Origin: JAMZMI01 sp964353015
Lineage (GTDB): Bacteria > Bacteroidota > Bacteroidia > Cytophagales > Cyclobacteriaceae
Reading direction: 5' to 3'
Length of the DNA stretch: 64,000 bases
Assembly (NCBI GenBank): GCA_964353015.1
Contig: CAYGUA010000001.1
Span: forward strand, 186,001 to 250,000
In this document: piece after piece, positions 54,232 through 62,181 of the stretch
How the letters are laid out: the number at the start of each line of letters is the position of its first letter
How positions within the stretch are numbered: the stretch's first letter is position 1
Translations under genes and position numbers: made by a program
The notes under the pieces: generated by a model
What the model saw: only the letters and a program-made list of their open reading frames with translations
Databases searched by the model: none
What the model was told of the DNA's origin: nothing

Positions 54232-54867
54232 ATGTCGATTCCTACCAATCCACTGATTTACCGCATGGTGCACTGGCAAAACGTCGAGTACATTTTGAGG
54301 AATGGGCTATGCTGTCGTGAACATGCAAACTATGATCCCGGCTATGTAGAGATTGGTCATAGACAATTGATAACAGATAGACACGCCTATCAAGTCAAAA
54401 TTCCAGATTATGGGAACTTAGGTGAGTATGTTCCCTTTTATTTTGGAGGGCACACGCCCATGCTCTATCTGATCAAAAATGGCTACAAAGGAGTAACCAA
54501 ACGTGCGCAGGATGAAATAGTCTTCATTGTAAGCGATCATGATACAGTTAAGCAGAATGGACTGCAATACTTTTTTACCGATATGAATGCGAAGAGGGCA
54601 CTTGCTGACCACTTCAATAATGAAGCTGATTTTGATAAGTTAAAATGGAATATTATTAATGATCGAGATTGGTCAAATAGTAGCGGCATTGGACGACAAG
54701 ACTACAAACAAGCAGAATATCTGGTGAGGGGTCATATTCCCATCACATGTGTTAAATGCCTGGTAGTTAAGACTGCTGAAAGGAAGAAATATTTTGATAG
54801 TATAATTCAGCAAATGGGGATGCAAATGGATGTCCATATCGATAATAAGTGTAAATTGTTTTATTAA
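54232..54867 (+). CDS. darT: DarT-type ssDNA thymidine ADP-ribosyltransferase toxin (DUF4433)
   Basis: 211 residues matching DarT: N-terminal IYRMVHWQNVEYILRNGL (NAD-binding His in the family), the GEYVPFYFGGHTPMLYLI loop, and the catalytic Glu162 in YKQAEYLVRGHIPI. DarT ADP-ribosylates thymidine in single-stranded DNA, blocking replication; it is a known phage-defence effector. Five bases downstream of the GIY-YIG gene and three upstream of its antitoxin darG. Normal length, catalytic residues present. Confidence 0.93.
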   Translation: MSIPTNPLIYRMVHWQNVEYILRNGLCCREHANYDPGYVEIGHRQLITDRHAYQVKIPDYGNLGEYVPFYFGGHTPMLYLIKNGYKGVTKRAQDEIVFIVSDHDTVKQNGLQYFFTDMNAKRALADHFNNEADFDKLKWNIINDRDWSNSSGIGRQDYKQAEYLVRGHIPITCVKCLVVKTAERKKYFDSIIQQMGMQMDVHIDNKCKLFY

Positions 54868-54870
54868 ACT

Positions 54871-55917
54871 ATGCTAAAGTTTATCAAAGGAAACCTCTTA
54901 AACGCTGATACCGAAGCACTCGTCAACACTGTAAATACAGTTGGGGTGATGGGAAAAGGCATTGCGTTGCAGTTTAAAAATCGTTATCCTCAGAATTACA
55001 AGATATACAAGGATGCCTGTAAGGCTAAAAGCTTTCACACTGGTGAAATTCTGGTAGTAAAGGATGGGAATCTAATGGCTCAAAAGTGGATTCTCAATTT
55101 TCCTACAAAGGCGCATTGGAAGGGGAATTCGAAATACGAATACATTTCCACAGGATTGGAAGCAATGAAAAAGGTGCTCCATGAAAAGAACATTAAAAGC
55201 ATAGCCATTCCGCCGTTGGGATGCGGCAATGGAGGTTTGGAGTGGTCAAGAGTAAAATCTATGATACAGCAGTCTCTTGGTGAAATGGAAGCACAGATCT
55301 ACGTGTATGAGCCAAACGACGATATAAAAAGCGTTCTTCAAAAAGAAGAAACTCAAAAAGAGGTGAAGTTAACTCCAGCGAGAGCCATGTTGCTCTACCT
55401 ACTGTTCCAATACGAAGCTATGGGTGAGCAGAGTAGCTTGTTTGTAGCCAATAAACTTGCGTATTTTCTACAGCGAAGTGGTGAAAACCTTAGACTAAAA
55501 TTTGAAGCCCATCATTACGGGCCATATGCAGTTCAGCTAAACCACGTGCTTCTTCATCTGAACGGTGTATACCTCAAAGGGATGGAGCAGAATAAAGTGG
55601 GGCCTTTCGAAGCATTGCAATTGAATTATCAGAAACTCGATGAAATAAAGACCTACGTTTCCAAGGCGTTGAGTCCTGATCAACGGCAAAGACTTGAGCA
55701 GGTAATAAAGCTGCTAAGAGGTTTTGAATCTTCGTTTTCCATAGAGCTTTTGGCCAGCGTAGATTATATGGCAGCATCTGAAAAAAGAAAAAATGTCGAG
55801 GCTATTTTATTAGGATTGGAAGACTGGAGTTTTCGAAAATCAGAACTATTCAAGCCCAAATATGTAGAAGTAGCTTTTGAGCATTTAAAGAACCACTCTC
55901 AGGTTGTAATGTCCTGA
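54871..55917 (+). CDS. darG: DarG macrodomain antitoxin
   Basis: 348 residues. The N-terminal macrodomain (about 1-150) removes ADP-ribose from DNA: GNLLNADTEALVNTVNTVGVMGKGIALQFKN, the Lys in NFPTKAHWKG, IAIPPLGCGNGGLEW. The C-terminal domain (about 165-345: ARAMLLYLLFQYEAMGEQSSLFVANKLAYFLQ) is the DarT-binding part found in DarG proteins, normally able to neutralise the toxin directly. Start codon three bases after darT. Confidence 0.94.
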   Translation: MLKFIKGNLLNADTEALVNTVNTVGVMGKGIALQFKNRYPQNYKIYKDACKAKSFHTGEILVVKDGNLMAQKWILNFPTKAHWKGNSKYEYISTGLEAMKKVLHEKNIKSIAIPPLGCGNGGLEWSRVKSMIQQSLGEMEAQIYVYEPNDDIKSVLQKEETQKEVKLTPARAMLLYLLFQYEAMGEQSSLFVANKLAYFLQRSGENLRLKFEAHHYGPYAVQLNHVLLHLNGVYLKGMEQNKVGPFEALQLNYQKLDEIKTYVSKALSPDQRQRLEQVIKLLRGFESSFSIELLASVDYMAASEKRKNVEAILLGLEDWSFRKSELFKPKYVEVAFEHLKNHSQVVMS

Positions 55918-55922
55918 ACTAC

Positions 55923-56744
55923 GTGACCCTTCATGAAGCCATACAGCAAGTCATATTGAAGCATGGTGGACCAATGACCACCACGGAGATCGCTGATGAA
56001 CTAAACCGGGCAGGTTTATACTCCAAAAAGGACGGATCTATTATATCCCCCTTTCAGATCCACGGTAGGACCAAGAACTATGAACACCTGTTCAACAGGG
56101 AAGGCTCAACCGTATCACTAAAAAGTAAAACAGGTATTGGTAGAGTACTTCCTACTCCCAAGCCTAAGACAAGTATCTCCTCTGTGAGTTCAAATCCATC
56201 TTTGGCCGCCAAAGTTTTAATGAATGAAAAGAACTTCAAGTCAGCTGCCGAGATCGATGATCATGTACCAGATCAGCCCGGGCTTTATGCCATTAGGATC
56301 GTTAATCCTAGTGTGTTGAATGCACCTTTCGATCAAATCTTAGTTGAACGCAATCACAACATTATTTATACTGGCATAGCTTCACAAAGTTTGAAGAAAC
56401 GATTTTTAGGGCAAGAATTGAGGGCTGGAGGTCATGGTACCTTTTTCCGAAGTATGGGAGCAGTATTAGGCTTCAGACCTGAGCCAGGTTCACTTGTTGG
56501 CAAGAAAAACAAGAACAACTATACCTTCTCCTCAAAAGACGAACAAAGCATTATTAGTTGGATCAATAAGAATCTATTGGTGAATTGGGTGACTATGGAG
56601 AGTGATTTAGATGCTATTGAATACGACTTGATCAAAGAGCATCTTCCACTTTTGAATATTGCAGGGAATCCAGGTGCGCTTGACGAATTGAAAGCGCTAA
56701 GGGAGGAGTGTAAACTAATAGCAACTTCAAAAGAGGGCCATTGA
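55923..56744 (+). CDS. HARE-HTH plus GIY-YIG nuclease-like protein
   Basis: 273 residues, GTG start at 55923. Residues 1-65 form a HARE-HTH winged-helix domain (TLHEAIQQVILKHGGPMTTTEIADELNRAGLY, IHGRTKNYEHLFNREG), which is found fused to restriction enzymes and DNA-modification proteins. Residues 115-250 form a GIY-YIG domain: GLYAIRI, IIYTGIASQSLKKR (Arg160), Glu233 in AIEYDLIKEHLPLLN. The fusion suggests a DNA-targeted nuclease. It begins 5 bases after darG and is followed by the only sizeable gap in the operon. Confidence 0.83.
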   Translation: MTLHEAIQQVILKHGGPMTTTEIADELNRAGLYSKKDGSIISPFQIHGRTKNYEHLFNREGSTVSLKSKTGIGRVLPTPKPKTSISSVSSNPSLAAKVLMNEKNFKSAAEIDDHVPDQPGLYAIRIVNPSVLNAPFDQILVERNHNIIYTGIASQSLKKRFLGQELRAGGHGTFFRSMGAVLGFRPEPGSLVGKKNKNNYTFSSKDEQSIISWINKNLLVNWVTMESDLDAIEYDLIKEHLPLLNIAGNPGALDELKALREECKLIATSKEGH

Positions 56745-56821
56745 TCATTTGTTTTGCGATTCGCGATTCGCGAATTAAGAATTTAAAGCATATCTTTACT
56801 TTCCAGTAAAGCACACATCCA
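56745..56821 (+). promoter_or_regulatory. internal promoter/operator region of the defence operon
   Basis: 77 bases between the second GIY-YIG gene and the HTH gene. It contains the palindrome ATTCGCGAAT (56766-56775) next to tandem GATTCGC copies, the dyad CTTTACT-TTCC-AGTAAAG (56794-56811), and TATCTTTA (56791-56798), a near match to the -7 box TAnnTTTG. It likely drives HTH-NTase-hsdR separately, with the HTH protein as a candidate regulator. Confidence 0.5.
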
Positions 56822-57334
56822 ATGAAAAAGCACAGTGGCATGCGGCCTCAGGACATAGTCATCTTACTCAAAATCGCCATCAAACGTGAGCAACCCTGGA
56901 CCATGAAGGAGCTTTCCCACGAGCTGGAGATCAGCGCCAGTGAAGTGAGCGAAAGCCTCAACCGCTCGTCCATTGCCGGCTTACTTTTTCAAAACAAAAA
57001 GCAGGTAATGCGACAGGCGCTAATGGATTTTTTGCAATATGGCCTGCGCTATGTATATCCTCAGCAACCTGGCGCATTGGTAAGAGGTGTGCCTACTGCC
57101 CATGCAGCGCCTCCGCTAAGCAACGAGATTATGAGTGATGCGCCATATGTTTGGCCTTATCATGAAGGTAAGGTGAGAGGTCAGGCCATAGAGCCTCTTT
57201 ATCCAAGTGTGCCAGTGGCCTGCCTCAAAGATCCGGCTTTTTATGAAGTAATGGCTCTGTGCGATGCGCTCAGAGTAGGCAGAGCACGTGAGCGAAATAT
57301 CGCAATAGAAGAACTCCAAAAGCGGATATGCTAA
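56822..57334 (+). CDS. helix-turn-helix protein paired with a nucleotidyltransferase
   Basis: 170 residues. N-terminal MarR-like HTH (about 8-62: MRPQDIVILLKIAIKREQPWTMKELSHELEISASEVSESLNRSSIAGLL), then a conserved extended part with GLRYVYPQQPGALVRGVPTAHAAPPL and PYVWPYHEGKVRGQAIEPLYPSVP. The family occurs next to nucleotidyltransferases and looks like an antitoxin/regulator. It overlaps the NTase gene by 7 bases. GC-rich compared with the core genome. Confidence 0.8.
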   Translation: MKKHSGMRPQDIVILLKIAIKREQPWTMKELSHELEISASEVSESLNRSSIAGLLFQNKKQVMRQALMDFLQYGLRYVYPQQPGALVRGVPTAHAAPPLSNEIMSDAPYVWPYHEGKVRGQAIEPLYPSVPVACLKDPAFYEVMALCDALRVGRARERNIAIEELQKRIC

Positions 57335-58023
57335 AGAATACACAAATCAATCGTGCAGTTACCAAAAAGATTGCGAATGCTCTGGGAGTGCTCAATGAGC
57401 AGGTAGTCTATGTGGGTGGGGCGGTAGTGAGTTTGTATATCGATGACCCATCTGCCGATGATGTGAGACCTACCAAAGATCTTGATCTTACCATGGAAGT
57501 AGCCAGTTTGAGTGCCTTGGAGTCACTCCGGGAGGATTTGGTCGCACGTGGTTTTGTACAAACTGCAGAAGAGTCCGTAGTTTGTCGGTTTCGGTATGAG
57601 GACGTGTTGGTAGATGTCATGGCAACTGAGCCGGTCGGCTGGGCGCCTGGTAATCGCTGGTTCAAAAAGGGGTTTGATCTAGCTTATGTATACCAGCTAG
57701 ATGAGCTTTCAATACGCCTTTTGCCATTGCCTTATTTCCTTGCCACTAAATTTGATGCATTTTTTGATCGTGGGATAAAAGACCTTTATGCCAGTCATGA
57801 TTTTGAGGATATTGTGTATTTATTGAATCACACTTCCGATATAACTGAACAAATAGTAAATTCGGATATTCTCGTTAAAAATTATCTAATGGAATGTGCA
57901 TCCAAAATCATAGAAAGTTCGCAATTACAGGAAGCGATCATAGGCAATTTATTTCACGAAGCGCAGGACCAGCGATTTAAGATGATCATGTCCAAACTTA
58001 GTAAAGTGGCTGATGGGATTTAA
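57328..58023 (+). CDS. nucleotidyltransferase-fold protein (toxin-like)
   Basis: 231 residues. NTase signature VYVGGAVVSLYI (about 28-39) and the metal-binding DLDL in RPTKDLDLTMEV (about 50-55), with a third acidic residue in VLVDVMA. The helical C-terminal part includes LATKFDAFFDRGIKDLYASHDFEDIVYLL. HTH/NTase pairs of this layout are known as toxin-antitoxin or abortive-infection modules (AbiE-like, MenT-like); which one this is cannot be decided by eye. It overlaps hsdR by 11 bases, tying its expression to the restriction subunit. Confidence 0.8.
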   Translation: MLKNTQINRAVTKKIANALGVLNEQVVYVGGAVVSLYIDDPSADDVRPTKDLDLTMEVASLSALESLREDLVARGFVQTAEESVVCRFRYEDVLVDVMATEPVGWAPGNRWFKKGFDLAYVYQLDELSIRLLPLPYFLATKFDAFFDRGIKDLYASHDFEDIVYLLNHTSDITEQIVNSDILVKNYLMECASKIIESSQLQEAIIGNLFHEAQDQRFKMIMSKLSKVADGI

Positions 58024-60979
58024 TGAACTCAATACTGTTGAACACTACATCATTCATCAGCTAAGTGGGATCAATCTGAATACGAATGATCTTGCGGATG
58101 AGCAAACGACTTACGGACAAAACTGGCAGTACCGATCTGCCACAGAATTAAACCGCAGTATCAATGAGGTGCTTGTAGAGTCTGTACTGAAAGATGCACT
58201 CATTCGCATCAACCCGGAAATACAAGCAAATCCAGCACTGGCAGATGAAGTAATTTATAAACTTCGTGCGATACTTCTTACTGTTAACCAGGTGGGTCTG
58301 GTGCGTGCCAATGAAGAGTTTTTCATGTGGATGTCAGGCGAGAAAACCATGCCTTTTGGAGAGAATAACAGGCATGTACCTGTCAGATTGATTGATTTTG
58401 ATAATAAGGCAAACAACAGCTACATCATAACCAATCAATACAGGGTTCATCATAGGGAGACTAAGATTCCTGATATCATTTTACTCATAAATGGATTGCC
58501 TGTAGTTGTCGGAGAAGTAAAAACACCTATTCGCTCGTCTATCAGTTGGCTGGACGGTGCGCACGAGGTGCACGACATCTATGAGAATGCTGTACCTCAG
58601 TTATTTGTACCGAATGTGCTTTCTTTTGCTTCTGAAGGTAAACATCTCTATTATGGAGGTGTGCGCACTCCTTTAGATTTTTGGGCGCCATGGAGAATTG
58701 AAGGATCAGAGGACGAGCTGGCTAGACGACTGGGCCTTGGCGAGATAGGTAAAGAGCTGTCTGATTTATTGAGTCCAGCCAGGTTGCTGGATATCCTACA
58801 AAACTTCACACTCTTCACTTCCGATAGTAAGAAACGGAGGATCAAGATCATCTGTCGGTTTCAACAATATGAAGGTGCCAATAAGATTGTTGAGCGTGTG
58901 CGAGAGGGAAGAATAAAGAAGGGACTTATCTGGCATTTTCAAGGTTCGGGTAAATCACTGTTGATGGTATTTGCTGCGCAGAAGTTGCGCAAGCTGGCTG
59001 ATCTGAGAAGTCCCACAGTGTTGATACTAGTAGATCGTACCGATTTGGATACACAAATCAGTGGCACATTCAATGCGGCAGATGTGGCCAACGTAATCAC
59101 CACGGAAAGTATCAGTGAGCTAAAATCACTTTTGGAAAGGGATACACGGAAGATCATCATTACCATGATCCATAAGTTTCGGGATGCTCCTGCCAATCTG
59201 AATGATAGAGAGAACATCATCGTGATGGTGGATGAGGCGCACCGAACACAGGAAGGTGACCTTGGGCGCCAGATGCGCGCCGCACTGCCTAACGCCTTTC
59301 TTTTTGGGCTTACAGGAACCCCAGTAAATAAAGCAGATAAAAATACATTTTGGGCTTTCGGATCAGAGGAAGATCAGGGCGGCTACATGTCTCGATATAC
59401 CTTCCATGACTCTATTCGTGATGATGCTACCAAACCGCTTCATTTTGAGCCAAGGTTGGTTGATGTGCATGTAGATACTGAGAATATTGATAAGTTATTC
59501 GCTGATTTTAAAGAATCTTCAGCCTTGTCGGATGAAGATGCGGATGCGCTGAACAGGCATTCAGCCCGGATGGCGGCATTTCTTAAAAGTCCGGAGCGCG
59601 TTGCTAAGATCGTGGAGGACATTGCTCAGCATTTCCGAGAGAAGGTGGAGCCACATGGGTTCAAGGCCATGATTGTAACCCCAGATCGATATGCCTGCGT
59701 GCAGTATAAAGAGGAGCTGGATAAATATTTTGATCCCGCTGCAAGCAGAGTCGTGATCTCCACATCAGCCAATGATGATTTTGATTTTAAGCAAAAGTGG
59801 GGAATTGATAAGAGTCAGCAGGAAAAGATCGTTGAGGAGTTTATTGATGAGCATTCTGCATTGAAATTTATCATTGTCACTGCCAAACTTCTTACCGGAT
59901 TTGATGCGCCTATTCTTCAAACCATGTATCTGGATAAATCTATCAAGGACCATACCTTGCTTCAGGCTATTTGCAGAACCAACCGGCTTTATAAAGGCAA
60001 GCATTTTGGGCGCATTGTAGACTACTTTGGTGTTTTCGATGATGCGGCCAAAGCGTTGCAGTTTGATGAGAAGAGTGTAATGAAAGTAATAACCAATCTC
60101 TCAAACCTGAAAGAAGAATTGCCTGAAGCAGTGGCAAAAGCCCTCAACCACTTTGTTGGAGTGGATCGTAAGATTCAGGGATTTGAAGGACTAGAAGCCG
60201 CACAAAATGCTATTGGCACGGATGAGAAAAAGGATGCCTTTGCAAGGGACTATAAATACCTGTCCAAGTTATGGGAGTCACTATCACCAGATTCGGTACT
60301 GGATCACTTTCAAGTTGATTACAAATGGTTGTCTCAGGTTTTTGAATCGGTGAGACCAGCATCAGATCATACTGGGAAATTGTTGTGGTTTACCCTGGGT
60401 GCACAGACTACCAAGCTGATCCATGAAAACATTCATGTTGGTGAAGTGCATCATCTCGATGAATTTGTACTGGATGCAGATGTGATAGAAGATATCTTCA
60501 ATAATCCTGACCCAAGAAATGCGGCGAAGCTGGAAGGCATCTTGATCAAGCGATTCAAGAAGCATGCAGGGAATCCGAAGTTCAAGAAATTAAGTGAACG
60601 GTTAGAGGCATTGCGAGACAAAGCCGAGCAAGGCTTGATTACATCCATAGAGTTCGTGAAGGAACTTTGTAAGTTGGCCAGAGAAACTGTGCAAGCAGAA
60701 AAGGAACTAGAATCATTGATAGAAGAGAAAACACCTCAGGCTGCCTTAACGGAATTGTTCATTGAATTAAAAACGGATCAAACACCAGCCGTGGTAGAAC
60801 GCATCGTCAAAGACATAGATGAGATCGTGAAGCAGGTTCGCTTTCCTGGTTGGCAAAACTCATCCGCTGGAGAGCGTGAAGTTCAGAAGTCACTCAGAAA
60901 GGCTTTACTGAAGTATCAGCTGCACAAAGATCAGGTATTGTTTGACAGAGCCTATGAGTATATCAAGGAGTATTATTGA
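58013..60979 (+). CDS. hsdR: type I restriction endonuclease subunit R
   Basis: 988 residues. PD-(D/E)xK nuclease at the N-terminus: D154 (IPDIILLING), E168 and K170 (VVGEVK). Superfamily 2 helicase motor: Walker A GSGKS (311-315), DEAH (407-410), GLTGTP, and the C-terminal half VTAKLLTGFDAP and QAICRTNR. The C-terminal assembly region spans about 690-988. All catalytic residues are present, so the locus should be able to restrict DNA. It translocates and cuts unmethylated DNA with the HsdM/HsdS complex. Last gene of the operon. Confidence 0.96.
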   Translation: MGFNELNTVEHYIIHQLSGINLNTNDLADEQTTYGQNWQYRSATELNRSINEVLVESVLKDALIRINPEIQANPALADEVIYKLRAILLTVNQVGLVRANEEFFMWMSGEKTMPFGENNRHVPVRLIDFDNKANNSYIITNQYRVHHRETKIPDIILLINGLPVVVGEVKTPIRSSISWLDGAHEVHDIYENAVPQLFVPNVLSFASEGKHLYYGGVRTPLDFWAPWRIEGSEDELARRLGLGEIGKELSDLLSPARLLDILQNFTLFTSDSKKRRIKIICRFQQYEGANKIVERVREGRIKKGLIWHFQGSGKSLLMVFAAQKLRKLADLRSPTVLILVDRTDLDTQISGTFNAADVANVITTESISELKSLLERDTRKIIITMIHKFRDAPANLNDRENIIVMVDEAHRTQEGDLGRQMRAALPNAFLFGLTGTPVNKADKNTFWAFGSEEDQGGYMSRYTFHDSIRDDATKPLHFEPRLVDVHVDTENIDKLFADFKESSALSDEDADALNRHSARMAAFLKSPERVAKIVEDIAQHFREKVEPHGFKAMIVTPDRYACVQYKEELDKYFDPAASRVVISTSANDDFDFKQKWGIDKSQQEKIVEEFIDEHSALKFIIVTAKLLTGFDAPILQTMYLDKSIKDHTLLQAICRTNRLYKGKHFGRIVDYFGVFDDAAKALQFDEKSVMKVITNLSNLKEELPEAVAKALNHFVGVDRKIQGFEGLEAAQNAIGTDEKKDAFARDYKYLSKLWESLSPDSVLDHFQVDYKWLSQVFESVRPASDHTGKLLWFTLGAQTTKLIHENIHVGEVHHLDEFVLDADVIEDIFNNPDPRNAAKLEGILIKRFKKHAGNPKFKKLSERLEALRDKAEQGLITSIEFVKELCKLARETVQAEKELESLIEEKTPQAALTELFIELKTDQTPAVVERIVKDIDEIVKQVRFPGWQNSSAGEREVQKSLRKALLKYQLHKDQVLFDRAYEYIKEYY

Positions 60980-61119
60980 AAATTTTTAAAGAATTCCTCA
61001 AGAGTAATTCCAAACTCATTGATAAGTTTAATCAAACTAGAAAAGCGAAGGTCCTCCCCTTTTTCATACCTACCATAATGCGCTCTTGAAATGCAATACT
61101 TGCAGGCGACATGTGGCAT
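60973..61119 (-). pseudogene. truncated XRE-type helix-turn-helix gene
   Basis: 48 codons from ATG 61119 to a stop that overlaps the hsdR 3' end on the other strand. The product, MPHVACKYCISRAHYGRYEKG then EDLRFSSLIKLINEFGITLEEFFKNF, matches only the second half of a Bacteroidota XRE HTH (recognition helix, YEKG turn, FSSLxKLI, EFF). The first helices are missing, with in-frame stops just upstream. Most likely a decayed regulator; a minimal functional protein is less likely. Confidence 0.6.
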
Positions 61120-61129
61120 TCCTTTTGGG

Positions 61130-61191
61130 ACCCCTTACTAAGGTGTTGGTAACCCCTTGGGTACCCCTTACCTACCCCTTGAGTACCCCTT
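61130..61191. repeat. 11-bp tandem repeat array
   Basis: ACCCCTT starts at 61130, 61152, 61163, 61174 and 61185, with a degenerate AGGTGTT at 61141: six units of exactly 11 bp (7-bp core and 4-bp variable spacer). One unit per helical turn suggests protein binding on one DNA face (iteron or operator). Located between the truncated XRE gene and the unknown gene at 61202. Confidence 0.75.
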
Positions 61192-61201
61192 CCCTTCATA
61201 A

Positions 61202-61549
61202 CTATTCATGACCTAGTTCACCTTTTCTTTTCTGATTGAATTGGATTCCCCGACCAAGTCTTTTCATTTTAATGATATAGTTCATCTGCATCCTCGTCAA
61301 TTGATGTGAAGGCCAAATTGGTTCAGGATATTTCAACCATTTAAGCACATTATAAAAAGTCTCAAATTTTTCTTGTTTGGTAAGCAGACTAGAATAATAA
61401 AGCACTGTCTTCAAAATCTCTGTCATTTGTGTAACGACTTCCTTTTCAGGTTTATAACTCATATCGATCTCATTGGATAAAATGAGAGGTTTAAATACCT
61501 GATGCATCCGTTGTTCTTCGAAAAGAGTATGCTTTAAGTGGAGTGCCAT
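61202..61549 (-). CDS. hypothetical island protein
   Basis: 115 residues, basic and helical, no recognised domain (WLKYPEPIWPSHQLTRMQMNYIIKMKRLGRGIQF in the C-terminal half). Three direct repeats lie immediately upstream of its start, so it seems regulated. It does not overlap other genes. Possibly a DNA-binding or element-encoded protein, but no function can be claimed. Confidence 0.6.
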   Translation of the reverse strand: MALHLKHTLFEEQRMHQVFKPLILSNEIDMSYKPEKEVVTQMTEILKTVLYYSSLLTKQEKFETFYNVLKWLKYPEPIWPSHQLTRMQMNYIIKMKRLGRGIQFNQKRKGELGHE

Positions 61550-61557
61550 AATGAAAT

Positions 61558-61667
61558 ATATTTTGACTTAATATTGATAAATAAGTTAAGCATATTTTGA
61601 TTTTAAGTCAATCGGTATATCAAAATTATCAAAGCCTAATCAAGCATATTTTGATTTAATAATCGGT
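61558..61667. repeat. direct repeats upstream of the 61549 gene
   Basis: ATATTTTGAYTT occurs at 61558, 61592 and 61646. The last two copies extend to AAGCATATTTTGATTT plus a shared AATCGGT about 7 bases further on (starts 61588 and 61642, 54 bp apart). TTGACTTAA (about 61563) and TTAAGTCAA (about 61604) also form an inverted pair. Likely a regulator-binding cluster. Confidence 0.55.
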
Positions 61668-61673
61668 GAAATA

Positions 61674-61711
61674 AATAAGGCCCCAAATCAAAAATGATTT
61701 AGGGCCTTATT
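61674..61711 (-). terminator. strong hairpin, possible terminator
   Basis: AATAAGGCCC with GGGCCTTATT (10 bp), one mismatch, then AAATCA with TGATTT and loop AAAA. On the minus strand it is followed by TATTTCACC, only modestly T-rich. No convincing gene ends here on either strand. Confidence 0.5.
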
Positions 61712-62181
61712 ATCAAGAACCAACTTATAAGCAATATAATAAATAGGTATTTGAAATCCTTATCCTCTTTCGTGGAATCTGTAGGTAATCCCCCCTCCCA
61801 TTTGGTCATGGGAAAATGCTTTTATTTAGGGGGTGGGGGGCTATTTCCTGAAGGTCTTTTTCTTGAAAAAGTACAGCACTGTAGGTATAACTAGTTTTAT
61901 GTTAAGTAAGAATTCTTAGATAAATACTATTAAAAATGCTCAATTTATTACTAAATACCGTTAGTCATTGGTAGATTAATATTGCATTGGCAAAATGAGC
62001 CTATTGGGCTTTCCTGGCTCTTCGTTCTCTCTCTTGCAGTATCTGTTTTAACGAAATGAACTGTGTGGGTCACTCCTATTGATCAGATGCTTTTACGTGG
62101 GTAATGACCTGTTTATATCATGAAAGTGATTTGATTAATTCATGTGTTTTATTGCGTAGGTATTTTTAACTTTAGGATTCT
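61712..62181. other. intergenic region with inverted C/G runs
   Basis: 470 bases without a supported gene. A C-rich block (about 61790-61800) and a G-rich block (GGGGGTGGGGGG, about 61840-61851) face each other and could fold into a hairpin. The G block and the following CTATTTCCT resemble the element at 48734. The remaining sequence shows nothing recognisable. Confidence 0.4.

Noticed and set aside
61712..62181. Right attachment site (copy of the tRNA-Glu 3' end)
   Set aside because: No stretch matching GATTCCCCTACGGACTA was found here or elsewhere to the right.
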